Origin: Apostichopus japonicus
Lineage: Eukaryota; Echinodermata; Holothuroidea; Aspidochirotida; Stichopodidae
Reading direction: 5' to 3'
Assembly: GCF_037975245.1 (NCBI RefSeq)
Contig: NC_092569.1
Span: forward strand, 29,532,168 to 29,596,167
DNA length: 64,000 bases
The stretch's first letter is position 1. Every line of letters begins with the position of its first letter. This document shows positions 25,757 through 37,999 of this stretch, one piece after another. Below the pieces are notes generated by a model. It saw only the letters and a program-made list of their open reading frames with translations. It did no database searches and was not told the origin of the DNA. Made by a program: the position numbers and the translations under genes.

Positions 25757-25856
25757 TGTCTGATGGCGTGTGTTGGAAAGTAAGATATATCCACAAGAAA
25801 AAAAGAGGAAAAATGATGCTTTCATTTCCAACGTTATTACTTAAAACGTTAAATCG

Positions 25857-26840
25857 GTTACCAAATATTTCGAGCGTTTACACGGCTATTCTTCAGTTGC
25901 AGTAATGAAATGGAAGAAACTTCATTGGTATTTAGCTTAGCATGTATACTCTTAAAAGAGAGATCTCTGTTGTGCTCATTGTTGTGTGTGTTGAGGCGTA
26001 AGATGATTCTTAGTGTCCGGTTGCTTCTTTCATGAGCGGTTTTGAAGAAGCCATAGAGAATGACAAATTTGAGGTCAGATAATTTTTGATTGGGAAGATT
26101 AGCGTGTTCAGCAACAGGGAAACCTGGGTTATTTTTTGCGGATACTTAGTTTGTGATTGTTGAAGCGAAGCCTGAACTTAGTGCTGGTTTCGCCAATATG
26201 GGTGACCTGGGGGCATTTGCAACAATACAGGAGGTAGATGACTTTGGCTGAGTCGCAACCAAATCTACCAGGTCTCAGAGTGGTGCATGAGGCCGGGTGG
26301 AGGAAAGCGGGGGAGGGGTCGAGGTGTGTGCACACCAAGCATCTAGGTTTGTTACAGGGGATGTTACCACTGTCAGGCTCATTACTGGGTGGGGCGAGAT
26401 TAGTTCGAACCAGCACTGATCGGATGTTACGTGCTTGTCTATAGGCAATGACAGGGGGGCTTTGAAAAGTTCAGCTATTGTAGGGTCAGAACCTAGAGTG
26501 CCCCAAGATTGTTTGATTTCATTGAAAGGGGGCAAAGGGAGGGTGGTAGGAGGGGTAGTCTATCAGAATCAGATTTGTTCCGATATGTTAGGAGACTAGA
26601 TCGTTGTAGAGACAGACCCGTTTGAGGTGGTAGTTAAGTAGTGGGTAAGGGTATCCCCTTTGAGGAAGAAATCAAGCAGTTCAATGGCCTTATTAAGAAA
26701 CGTTTGGTCACGTGAGCAGATACCCGGTATCTGAGTTACTGGCTGTGGACAATGGAATTTTTGTTGTGGAGGGAACGAAAACTATTAAAGTGGAGATAAG
26801 AGTGCCTATCAGTTGGTTTGGCATACACCGATGTCTCTAT
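25857..26840 (-). mobile_element. Penelope-like retroelement, C-terminal relic with GIY-YIG domain
   Basis: Conceptual minus-strand reading with frame changes. First, TDRHSYLHFNSFRSLHNKNS and a following R-Y-R, typical of the RT thumb (about 26720-26825). Then IKQSWGTLGSDPTIAELFK, AYRQARNIRSVLVRTNL, CNKPRCLVC, and VIYLLYCCKCP with HIGETS and R-x-N-x-H (GIY-YIG part). Finally FPVAEHANLPNQKLSDLKF, LRLNTHNNEHNRDL and a stop near 25858. At least two frame breaks are seen: at a C run near 26455 and after the SIRKK residues near 26130. The 5' part with the RT catalytic site is missing at the (TA)n tract, so the copy is 5' truncated and dead. Family naming rests on recalled motif order. Confidence 0.8.
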
Positions 26841-26853
26841 TTTGTGATCTTCG

Positions 26854-26857
<4 letters not shown>

Positions 26858-26900
<43 letters not shown>
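26858..26900. repeat. (TA)n microsatellite
   Basis: Uninterrupted TA run directly beyond the 5' end of the Penelope-like relic. With 25558-25752 it suggests insertion into a TA-rich site. Confidence 0.97.
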
Positions 26901-26903
<3 letters not shown>

Positions 26904-27652
26904 TGATATGAAATGAATTATTCTTTAAAATGAGGTTCTTCAGCACTTCTGTAATTGGAGCTGTTATACCGGTGGTATACGAGCTGTATGTCGCTATACA
27001 CTGCTGTGGTTCGTAACATATCCATAGTATGACTGTGGGTCCTAAATACTTGATCTCTTCTGTTTACAGTATAGCGCTGTTAATATCTCAATGTGCTACT
27101 TGTCAAGATATGTTTAAATGACTTCGTCTTCAATAATTACGAGAAGAATCGCATAGAGTTATTCTATTTCGGAGATTCCTGATAGATTGATGACGAGTCA
27201 TGTACAAATGTTAAACGAACGGTAATCAAACGTTGGTAAAATGTGTTATTTATGGCCTGTTAAAGAAAACGTGTGTAAGTTTTGTGTCAGTAAGGGTGTA
27301 CGCAGGTGCACAGGACTGTCCGTTAGAGATACCTCAAAGCTTTCAGCATTTTCTGGAATGCATTTGTGAAAGCACGCGCGGGCTGTTGATCGTGTAATCT
27401 GACATCACGTGATCGTGTTGAAGTAGTAAAAAAATCAGTAATAATGCGTGTAAGGCAGTTCTTTCATGATGTACCCAAGACTTGCTGCGGGTCTTGGCGA
27501 TTGATGCTGGACCTACCTCAGTTGTGTTCACACACTCATTCTTTTTACCTGTGAAAGTTGCAATTCAATGCAATCCTTCCCATTAGGATTATAGCTAAAA
27601 GTCCCCTTTTTCCTTGTTTTGACTTTGACCTCCGATGCTGGCTTTGACCTTA

Positions 27653-27666
27653 GTTACCATGGTAAC
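27653..27666. promoter_or_regulatory. Perfect X-box-like palindrome, site 1
   Basis: GTTACCATGGTAAC is a perfect 14-bp palindrome matching the RFX X-box layout (GTnRCC, short spacer, RGYAAC). It is preceded by TTTGACCTTA and followed by cacatattt, as at site 2. Confidence 0.4.
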
Positions 27667-27841
27667 CACATATTTGATTTGACTTGAAATATTCACCTGT
27701 GAATTTTGAAGTGTGAATGTGAATGTGCTGAAGTTGTGAATCTGGAAGTCAAATTAATAGTTCGCTTCGAGGGATAGCAAAAGCTTGCTTCGAGCATAGT
27801 TTGATGCGTGACATTTGACCTTTAGTTGACCTTCAACCTCT

Positions 27842-27855
27842 GTTACCATGGTAAC
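27842..27855. promoter_or_regulatory. Perfect X-box-like palindrome, site 2
   Basis: The same 14 bases as site 1, 189 bp away, again followed by cacatattt and preceded by TTGACCTTCAACCTCT. The shared flanks suggest both may belong to a small repeat rather than an enhancer. Confidence 0.4.
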
Positions 27856-29679
27856 CACATATTTAATGCTTTACATGCTCATAATGTCTCTGAAGGTTGC
27901 ATTTTAATTCAATACTTAAAATAATAATAATGATAATAACAAATATGTATAATACGTTCGTATCCATCCAGAAATTGGCACTCGGGCCTCAAAAACCAAT
28001 GAACTTCTATACAAAATTAATATACAGTGTCCATGAAAGCTTGTCGCATAAGGTAAGTTGCTTTTTAGAGAAGGATACACTATTAGCCTTTATGATTCAA
28101 GTGGAAACATATTCTACATTCACGGTGGAGTAACTGTAAAGATCCTCCTCCAATAAAAGCGTGGCTATACAAATTCAAATTCTGCTAGATCGAAGAAAAT
28201 AACCTGAGAAATCTGTTCAAGACTCCTTTTTCCAGCTGGTTGTATACACTATTTTGCAAAATCACAGTTTAAATACTGAACTATGGGTTACTCTTACCTA
28301 ATATTATGTCTTTGAACGAAAGCAATGATAGTTCTTACAGCTAGTCAAGCCGTGTTGTTCTAACTACGGCCAATCTGTCGCGAGGGTAACAAGTATCGGC
28401 ACGCCCCGTGATCAAGAGATGATGATTTTGATAATGACTTTAAAGATCGTAAATTTGTCATAATTATTGACGTCTCCTTTGCATTACTAAATCAAACACA
28501 CGAGGAACATTTAACGCATGAGAATAACACCAGGCGTTATTGCAAAAGAATCAGGATGTTGTAGTAAGGCCGTAATTTATTTTAAAAAAGAACATGCCAG
28601 TGACATGGCGTGTTATGCATGAACCCACCCAATTGTGTTCATACATTTGAGTTTCATAAGTCCGGGTTGGTGCAAGGGGGAGGAAGAGGGTTGGGAGAGT
28701 GTGTTCGTCAACGACTCATCACCTTAAATGTTGGTAATAAAAGGAAATATTATAAAGTTACTGAATTAAAACAGCTGGTGTTGCCCAGCTTCCTTATGTA
28801 TCCGTATCTATCTGGCCGCTGAATGAGAAGTAGAGGGCGACATGAACTTATTGAATAAGTAGCTGCGTTCGACTGGAAGACTCGAGACGACCAGATGACC
28901 CGATCTACCTCACACAGAAAGTAAGCAACTCATACCATGAATTTGTCGTGTGTAAAAGTGGCAAGTGTGATGCACAGTTTCTATGTCTAGTAACAGTGTA
29001 GGCTATGAAGGAAAGTTAATGTACACGCCATGGCAATTTCTGGCGAACAAACAAGTTTGAACACATACGCATTGTCACATGTATGACGAATTACTGGTTT
29101 TCCGTTCGAGTGAGCTAGTCACCATGCTAGTGCGTTAACGGGTACCAACTTGACCGAATAACTACTCCAGTCTAGAAGTGTGATGCAACTAGTGATACCT
29201 ATTAGAAGATTGTTAATTGCGTTCCGAGTATTCACTTATTCAATTGAACTACTAAGTAGGGGATACCAATGAGCATTGTCACAAGATCAATAAGACAGGT
29301 CGGAAAATTAAACAGCAATAGAACTATAAATTCTTAGATAAACAATCAGGGGGTAATTTCAAGCATTCAGCCATAACATTTCTGTCTGTTCTTTACCCGG
29401 AAAGTATTGTGAGTAAAATTAATCTAACAGTACTGGGCGAAGGAAACCACTATTCATAGTAATACTTATGTTACTTTAGAACATTCAGACTATAGGATGG
29501 GAGTGAGAAAAGTTTACTTTTAATATCTTTGTGACAATATTAAAAGTAAACCTGTCAAGTACCGACATATTAGAAAAAAAATGCGCTATTTAAGATTTAT
29601 CAAAGTTCCCAGATATGTTGGTAACACAATTGAGCAAGTAGTTCCTTATGTTAATATTGGCTAATGTTATTTCATTCGT

Positions 29680-30065
29680 AATGGAAAACGTGACACATGA
29701 AAAGAAGAGGTCAATTTTATATTTTCTTTATTTTTCATGGGATTTTACATCTTGCAATTGATTTTAAAATTATTTTTCCTCTTTTATTTGGATTTTTTTT
29801 CTAAATGTAATGTCATGTATATAATTAGTTTAGCAAAAAGAGACAAATTGATGTCGGCGTATACCACGGTCGATTCACTGTATTTCGCTGTGCTGATATC
29901 ATGCACATATGAGAATCATGCATCGGTTGAAGAAAGGGCGCATCATGGCCCATGAGACATCGGTAAGAGCTCTTACGTTTGAAATAACATGACACGTTAA
30001 CTTGTTGTGACTTTGTCTTAATCTTGATTTTCAACAGCAGGTAGCCACTCTTCAATTACACCGAT
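29680..30065. repeat. 3'-flank remnant of the orphan copy
   Basis: gaaaacgtgacacatgaaaagaagaggtcaa aligns with the 3' flanks of genes 1-3 (..gacaaatgaaaagaaga.gtcaacg). This shows that the orphan exon arrived as part of a larger genomic copy, not as a processed cDNA. Confidence 0.5.
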
Positions 30066-30854
30066 CTACACTGGTCGTATTTTCATTTCTGTGTATTGCA
30101 AGTTGCACTCATATCCACTAAGATATCTCCAGTAGTTGTTCGTGCCTCGAGTGGAGCTGTCGTAGTCTCCGTTGAGGTGAGAAGGTGGCAAACTCCTACT
30201 AGCGTCTATATCAATCCGCGGCAAGTGTTCTCCTTCAGGAAAAGTGCCAATTAGGAGCAGGAGAACAACTTTTTTGCTATGTTATCAATTAGGATGTGCT
30301 TTTTTGTGGCTTTGATGTTAAAGAACATGAATGGTTAAAAAGTTGGGTCAATTGAGGCAATTTTAGACCCCTTTAGGCCTCCAAGGAGCAGCGTAGGAAA
30401 TTTGCTTACCACTGAGTGGAGAGGTTTGTTTACAAGTGACGAAAAGTTCCGGCTGTCGTAGCAAAAAATCTGCATGGTCATGGTACGGAAAATTGATGGT
30501 GCCATGAAAGGCCAACTTGTCAGCTATCCAGTGATGGGTAGCGTTTAGCAAGTAAAAACTTCTATCTAGGCTTAGAGAAGACATTACTTTTGTGATTTAG
30601 TGTGTAAGTCAATGGGGCTTTTAATGGGCGTATGCTACCAGAATAAGCGCACCTACCACAGCCGTCTCCGACAGGGAAATGCTCGCAATAATAATCAGAG
30701 GTACGGCAATAGGAATTAGACCTATCATGATCATGATTCCCGAACCGCCAGGCTCCTCGATGTTTCCCAGCGCAGTCAAAATCACTCCACCCGTCATTAT
30801 CTTCGTCACGGTTGCTGAATGGTTTGTTGTTGCTAAACGACATAGCAACAAAAC
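30066..30854 (-). pseudogene. Orphan last exon of a FReD gene, split by an insertion
   Basis: 30640-30854 reads from a good acceptor (CGTAG) through MSFSNNKPFSNRDEDNDGW, DFDCAGKHRGAW then RFG, and the Cys loop (SYCRTSDYYCEHFP, CGRC). 30066-30183 resumes at HLNGDYDSSTRGTNNYWRY, GYECNLQYTEMKIRPV and a stop. In between sits 456 bp with no counterpart in genes 1-3. GAWW has become GAWR. No other exons of this copy are present within several kb upstream, so it is called a pseudogene. The open frame running into the insert would end soon after the break. Confidence 0.85.
30184..30639. mobile_element. 456-bp MITE-like insertion in the orphan exon
   Basis: Comparison with gene 1 puts the break at GTGAGAA. 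The four bases agaa are present on both sides (30180-30183 and 30640-30643), as expected of a target duplication. The ends GGTGGCAAAC and, inverted, GGTAGCATAC match at 8 of 10 positions. No transposase frame is recognised. A related end (tgtaagtcaatgg ... accacc) lies near 8970-9007. Confidence 0.55.
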
Positions 30855-31400
30855 CTACGGATTCGAGAAAAAGATTTCAAACGTTACGTGCACTCCATCG
30901 TTACGTAATTTGTATACTAATTGTTACTATTAGCACTTTTTCTAGTAACCTGTTATTTCTTGAAGCAATACAAAAAATATTATTTCAGATGTATTAACTG
31001 AAGGAATATACCACATCAGTCAATTATACGGAAGAAAAAAAGGAAAGCCGTAGCTTGGCGTTGCCATTTATTTTTGTAAAACTTTCACTAACAGGTTTCT
31101 TCCTTCGTGTATTTAGTAAATTGCTCAATTTTGTCCCATGTAAACATTTGTTTATTTCGAATATTTCCAATAACTAGTAGTGAGGTGTTCCTAATAGTAT
31201 TGTATTTGACAATCATTAGCAATAACTATATTGATCTAAACTTTCCAAACTTAATTCAGAAATGGAAACCGAAAATTGGGAATTTATTTGTGTTTGCTTG
31301 TTGTTTTCATCATTTCATTAAGTTGATAGTAATTTGATCATTCAGTGTTTAGTTCCCGATATAGTAAAGTTTCTTACGATGTTAGTTTCCCAATTCTCAA
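30855..31400 (-). repeat. Intron remnant of the orphan copy
   Basis: Aligns with intron 7 of genes 1 (13076-13640), 2 (38326-38890) and 3 (55837-56400). Shared blocks include ttgtatttg.ca.tcattagcaat and cccgat.tagta. The similar short frames at 13289 and 31107 result from this shared intron. Confidence 0.7.
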
Positions 31401-34400
31401 AGTTAAATGTATTCTCTTAGCTAGAATTTTTTAGAGGGCTGGCCAATTTCATAGGTTTCGCTAGTACACCGTTTCTCCAGTTTCTGACTTGGTCACGTGC
31501 TATGTAATATACTGCCACTGTACAGTGTGTATCCTGTATATAAATGTACGCAATGAATAGCACAGTTTCAAGCAGTGTTAGCATAACACACGTCACATGT
31601 TTATTGCGGTCTGTCTTTCGGTCGCCGCGCTGTTTAGGTGGAAGGCACAGGTTCAAGTTGCTTTATTGTGGGTCCCGATGCCAAAAGCAGTGAGCGAAAA
31701 AGGGAAAGAGAATTTCAGGCATGAAAAGTGTACTTGAGTTGGTGCTACGTGGAATGGGTCTCCAAAAACGATCTACTGGAACAGAGATCGGGGATCGACA
31801 AAATGACCAATGTTACCTTCGCGGATCATTTACTGGCAGATCATACGAGAAGGTAGGGAGCAAATTATGCTAACGACTAACGTTATATATTTACTATTTA
31901 GGCTACAGTATACTGTTTACCGGTCGAAGTGTTAGGTCTACTGTAGGCTTCTTTGGTATATTGTTCTATAGATCGATGCTAGGCCTACTTAGGAGTAGCT
32001 AGGCCGACAAACTAAGGCAACTAACACCCGAGAGGCCTTTGCTGGTAGTAGTAGTAGTATAAAAAGTATTGCGAAGTTTGGAACACTGCGAAGTTCGGAC
32101 ACCCCTAAGAAATACACAATTTCACCATGACAACCTACAGCAAGAGCCGATTGCACGAAAAAAATACGAAGCTACAGTTATTTTCTCTCCAAAATAACCA
32201 ACCATATCAAGTATATTTTCAGGTGATCTATACAATGAAATATAGTTTTAGGGTGTTTTAAGGCTTAGGTGTACTACAGTGCAGGCTGCTGTACTTACTG
32301 CAGCCTAGCCCAGGCCGGACATTATTTGAGGTGTTACTTATGCTTTTCTACTTATATTCGCCTGGTAAGCATTATCAGTATGGAAGTCTGCGGTATCATA
32401 AGTGTTTGGTCTATGATTCGGTAGCTTTGCAAATATGAATAGGCCTTTAGCCTACATCAGTGTAATATGGATATGTATTGGTAGGGAGACCTCCCCACAA
32501 GTAAATAAAAAAATAAAGCTTGAGACATATGCAACTTCTCATGAGCGGAGCAATTGCAAAAGAAGAACTACTGTAGCCTAGCTCCAGGCCCAGATTTATA
32601 CAATGATGCACCATGCAGGGCTTACCTTAATTAGGTGGTTATTCCTGTCAAGAGCATGTTTTGATCAAGCGTCTGGGCATATTTTTTTTTTGCAACTGTA
32701 AGTCTAGTATGCAGTGAGGTACGTGAGGGACAGATGCCTATTCTCAATAAAGTAACTGTTTTCATTTCCTACTTTAGTTTACAATCACAATTATATAGTT
32801 CCTTGCAACAAATAAATTAGTCTGACAACTTGAAAATTTACTGCATATTTGCCTGCATGGTCATTCTCAGTTATAGACTACTAATTTGTGTAGCCATTTC
32901 ATTTTTGTCTTTTTTTTGTCTGAGCATAGGTTCTTAAATGGTGAAATAACCTCAAATCTGCAGAGCAACTCCAAGATGAACTAAGTTACTAAGGCAATGG
33001 GTACTTTTTACTTTTTAAAGTATAATATGCATAGGCTAGGAATTTTTACTTTGCTTCACTTGCTCGCCAATCCGCATAGCCACTTTAGCTGTGGATGATT
33101 CTTCACTTGAAAAGACAAAATGTACGCATAAATTGAGACTCTTTCTATTCCAAAAAGAGAATTGCCTAATACCCCCAACTTGGTAGTAACTTCAAAAAGA
33201 AAACGGTAGCGGCTACCTCATTTCCTCGTTACTGTAGTGTAAAGTCATATAGGTAAGTTTTCTAAATGAAAGTCAAAAGCCTTCTCAGAAAGAAGCTACA
33301 ATAGCTCTACATGCTCCTTTGTTGAATTAGTGAAGAATACTGTACATATTGATGCATTCATAACATGACAGTTTGCTATCATCTTTGTTTAATCAGAAAA
33401 TCAAGGACAACAAGCAAATCAATGTCACCAATAATTGTGAATGCCACCATTTTATGTTCGACAAAATTTATCACAATTAATTTAAAGGATATACAATGAT
33501 ATTTAGTTACATGGTACAGTATTCTACAATTAGTCTTGTAATAATATAATCTACTCAATGTAATATGTAATGCTAAAATACTATCTATTATGTGTGCTGT
33601 GTCCATTATATTCTTCTATATCGTTCCAATAATTTATGTGGTTACCATGTGATAGTGGGTACTATTTAAGTCACATAATGCACAATGCATTAGAAACATT
33701 GTCTAGTGGATTACTCAAATCTCCTTGCTGGTTGAGCTAACACATTATTGATCGTTCCAATGGACTTGTATCTGTTTATTCAAATCAGGCGTGAATTATT
33801 GTTTCTCCTTCGTATGTTTTAATCTATTATGATTATAAAAGGACTATTAGGATTGCAGATGCCAGTAATGCACAGGTCTAGCAATTTTATGACGCCCACT
33901 CAGACCCCTGGAATAGGTTAATTTTGATTTAATTTTGAACATTGATGCACCCCTGCGTCGTAGTGAAATTGACACATCATTGTATGTCTTTGACATACAC
34001 CAAATTAATATTTTAACCGATTGGTGACCATGATGGACCCTGTATGGCACATTGACGCACACTGACGCACATATTGTAGTTGTAATGACGCACCAAATGT
34101 GCGCTTTGATGGACCCCTTAGTCACACAATTCATCGGACATGACGCATCATTCCGGGGGGTCGTTGATTCCGTCTTACAATAATTGATAATTTCATCATG
34201 ATATAGAAATGAAAGACATTTGCCAAAATATAACAACACCATAGTCTTCATAGCTCTACACATACACCTGATCATGCAGTTCTAAAAATTATACAAAAGG
34301 AAAGTGATTTGTGAGAGATGTAGAATGGTCGCCCATAAAATACCATATCATGTTTCTATGTTGTCTTTAAAAACTTTATTGTTCAGGGCACACCTGTAGA

Positions 34401-35201
34401 ATATTCCGTAATTTATAGTCTTGGAAATAAGCAAAGTCTAGCTATATTATTAAAAGCAATTATGCATCCCTGAACATGATGAAATTTGGTGACATATAAG
34501 TGTATGAACAAGCCTACTGGGACATTGTCATTGTAACATCAAACGTTATTACATTTAGTGTATATAAGGTATAAGTAGATAAGTTATAATACTGTAGGTG
34601 TAAACTACTAGCATAGAAATAAAAAATAAAAAAATTGTTGCACATGACTATTTTAGGTTTGCACAAGATTACTAAATGAACCATTCTTGAATCCTTGCAG
34701 AGTTGACACTATACATACTGTAAATCATAAAGCAGATGTTATGAATTTATGCTGCCAATAGCAAAGTTTTGTAACTAGTAGTGTAATTACTGTTCTGTGT
34801 TTGCAAAATTGATGTGAATTGTTGACTATTTAGTAAACGGCAAAATGTAATATTCAGTAATTTATGTTGGAAGTTATATAATTTACTTTGTCAGAGATGT
34901 GCTCACACTGGGCGGCACCGGGCGACTGCACCCAGCAGTTCTGAATGCCGCCCAGCGCAAACAGTATTTTAACCTTTTCCGCCCGGCACTTTTTTGATGA
35001 TAATTTAACAAATGTTACCATAACCAAACTCTGGGAGAATACATGGCACAGAATAGGAAAATTAGCACCACCTAAGCATACTTCATGTGCAAAATTTGTC
35101 CAGTGGGGAGGGGGTACCCCACCCATGAGATCCATCTCCCAGGGTGTAGATCACACTACCGGACAATCTGCTCGGCACTCAAATATTCCTGAGCACATCC
35201 T
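31401..35201. other. Intergenic region, no gene recognised
   Basis: Contains several aggcct-rich stretches (31900-32500). A 142-codon minus-strand frame (33847-34275) resembles no family I know and overlies a cluster of TGACGCAC motifs. A GC-richer patch at 34890-35200 looks like the end of an unidentified repeat running into (TA)n. Confidence 0.4.
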
Positions 35202-35375
<174 letters not shown>

Positions 35376-35817
35376 AATAACACATCAGTCTTTATGTAAC
35401 CGAATAACATAGATATAACAGTAATATACTGTTGATGAATATGATAAATCGGTAGCATGTGCCATAGGTTAACGGAAAGAAATGTTCCAACAATTGCATC
35501 AAATTGGATTTATTGGGATTACACATATCCTCAGTTATTACTGTAATCCTATTAGCACATATAGCTGTTTTAATATGTGTGAAGTCTGGTGCTTTATTAC
35601 ATCAGCATGCATTCATCAATCTGAAACCTTTTCTTTAAATTTTGTAACGAGCTCTACCTTTTCTGTGTTCGATCGTCATCGCTGGCACAAAAAATTAAGG
35701 GATTTCATGAATCGCTACTCTGGTATAATCCGGTCGTTTGAACAATCTGATAATAACTTCTAGTGCAGCATAATGGATAGTTGAATCCGTTAGCATCTTG
35801 TACTAGGCCACAGTGAC

Positions 35818-36230
35818 TCTGGCCTACATAGTCGGAAATATGTGTGGAATGCTTGATGAACAACTATTTGAGTTGAAAAACTTGTAAAAGGATTTTTTCC
35901 ATTTTAAATCACTGACAGATTATTGTAAACTATCTTCGTTCAACAGGATACACTTGATTATCAAAATCATTTAAACTATTGTAGACCTAGATATTCCTCG
36001 TTTTGGTCATTTTATATTAGCTCCGAAAAAGTGAAATAACTCAACGAAATAAATAAGATTAGCAACGCTTCTAAACGAGCGTACATCGTACAGATGGTAT
36101 TCCATTTAGATGTGTAAATGTACATAATGTCCAATGAAAGTTACGTAATCACTTTGGTTGTTTTTTTACTAATAACATTAACTTTTTGTACAATGGTTCC
36201 GATACTAAAAACCGTCTTGATTTGAGTATA
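35818..36230 (+). repeat. Intergenic repeat R1, copy 1
   Basis: Shares tgtgtggaat.cttgatgaac, atttgagttgaaa.acttgta and atggttccgatacta with 51170-51700 and 53872-54290. It is the most diverged of the three. No coding content is recognised. Confidence 0.7.
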
Positions 36231-36409
36231 TCCTTGTGTGAAATTTAAATGTCTTCTTCCTGTTCAATCTGTGTGGAAAGTATGTCTGTTTTGGTTGATT
36301 CATATGACAAAAACAATCAGTTCATTACGCTTATACGTTTTCACCTAGTTGTCTATTGAGGTGGAATACAGTGTGCTAAGAATGTTTCAAAATTTTCATG
36401 ATTACAGAC

Positions 36410-37130
36410 CAATGTATCCCTTCGCCCTCAGACTATTGCATCAATTCAGGTCCCTAAAATTGTGATAGCTCTCTAATAATGATAGTTTTTCATCTGTTCT
36501 TACACACAACACATATAGGCCTAAATACGTCAAACTTCAACTTCTCTCGGAATATGGAGGGGCGGATCCAGATTTTTAGGGGGGGGGGGTTCAATCAGAC
36601 ACGTAGCCAGACTAAGTATTGAAAGGGGGCGGCAAGATATTTTTTCGGGGGAGGGGGAGGGGCGTTACGTTTTTGAAACTATCTAAGCGGAGCGCCATCA
36701 ACTGAACATCACATTATTTTGCAATTTCATGCTGAACGTGACTAGCGAAATACGCTCTACTCAGACCGCTCTCAGGTTTTGGAAGGAAGAAAAAGACAGA
36801 CTATTACCGAACTATGGCCTCTTTTTCTTCAACTCGAGATCCTTGGTAGGCTACCCGTCGGTTACCAAAACAAATCAAATGGCCAGCCAATTGGTTTTCT
36901 ACGGTCAGATATTCGCTGACAGCAAAGGGGCAGATTATTTTGTTTTCGTTAAGTTTCCGGTCATTGCGCCATGTCAGCATGCTACATGTGATGAATACGA
37001 AGAGAAACATGGACCGTCTTATTTCAGAATATATGGAGTTGGTTTCTTCCGGGAAAATGATAGATTTTTGTCACTACTGAAAACAGGGGTGGTACATACC
37101 CAGTGGAACCCCCCCCCCCTAGGGTCCGGC
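36410..37130 (+). repeat. Duplicated intergenic segment R3, copy 2
   Basis: Pairs with 10180-10930 and marks the left edge of duplication block 2. The 143-codon frame here (36729-37160) is open, but the other copy has several indels across it and no domain is recognised. Confidence 0.7.
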
Positions 37131-37399
37131 TACACTAAGTATACAACGTATACGGATTAATATAAGGCATAACTTTTATAACTAATAGAGTTGTAAATGC
37201 ATGGAACGGTTTGCCTGGAAATATTGAACTTTAAGTATTGTAATAGGATCTGATTTTGTTTTATATATTCGGTTTTTTTTTATCTCCCATAGGACTTGAT
37301 TGTCCCTCCTGATCTTTTTTTTCAACTAAACTGATCGTTTTTTCTTCCAAAAATTACCCTGATCATTTACACTAAACTAAACTAAATCAAAACTCTTTC

Positions 37400-37990
37400 A
37401 ATGTTGTGTGCCTGAGCGATAGAGTTGAGAGGGGATGCCCCCTTGCGAACGCCAATGTAATGGGACTACAAATTGCCTATACCGTCAGGAATATATATAT
37501 AAGTCAAATATTGACCAATAAGTGTCAAAATTGAAGTTAGCTCACGACAGAATAATTTAGAGCGAAAGAGCTATAAAAGAGTTTTATAGCGGTGAGATTA
37601 ATTTTATGAGATTATTTTTTAATTCTTAAGCAATGGACGAAAAGACAAATGAAAAGAAGAAGTCAACGTTACCGACAACTTATTGTTAGACTTTGTTCAT
37701 TTTATTCGGAAATTAGTTTCACATTATTGCAATCCAGTTATTATTGTTAATGACATGACTTATTTAAATGGTGTTGTCACATAGATATATCTTAATGTTG
37801 TCGTATAACTAGGTCATTCATTTCTGTCCGTTCTGTCGATTTTGGACAGAGTTGAGAGCCATATTCCTCGATTCGAGAAATATTACATTAGGACCCGTGT
37901 AACATTCGGTGGAGTGGAGTTCAGTTGTTTTGTTAGGCCTCAATATTGTTTTTCTACACTCTGTTACATAGACCGCTCCGCAAAGAGAAT
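37400..37990. repeat. 3'-flank segment R4 of gene 2
   Basis: Shorter version of 11497-12720; the part holding the 87-bp tandem repeat is absent. The final about 300 bp are the likely gene 2 3' UTR. Confidence 0.6.
37701..37706 (-). terminator. Candidate polyadenylation signal of gene 2
   Basis: AATAAA on the minus strand, about 295 nt past the stop, matching the position used for gene 1. Confidence 0.5.
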
Positions 37991-37999
37991 TGATTATCT

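Larger units (their letters stand above)
26901..29679. other. Intergenic region, no gene recognised
   Basis: Mixed composition with unconvincing short frames. Two X-box-like palindromes with TGACC half-sites lie at 27640-27860. No splice-framed exon of the lectin family was found. Confidence 0.45.

Noticed and set aside
33847-34275. 142-codon minus-strand frame
   Set aside because: No family resemblance, spans a cluster of short repeats, and no neighbouring exons or promoter signals support it.
36729-37160. 143-codon plus-strand frame
   Set aside because: The homologous segment at 10450-10930 has several frame-breaking indels and no domain is recognised; treated as duplicated intergenic DNA.
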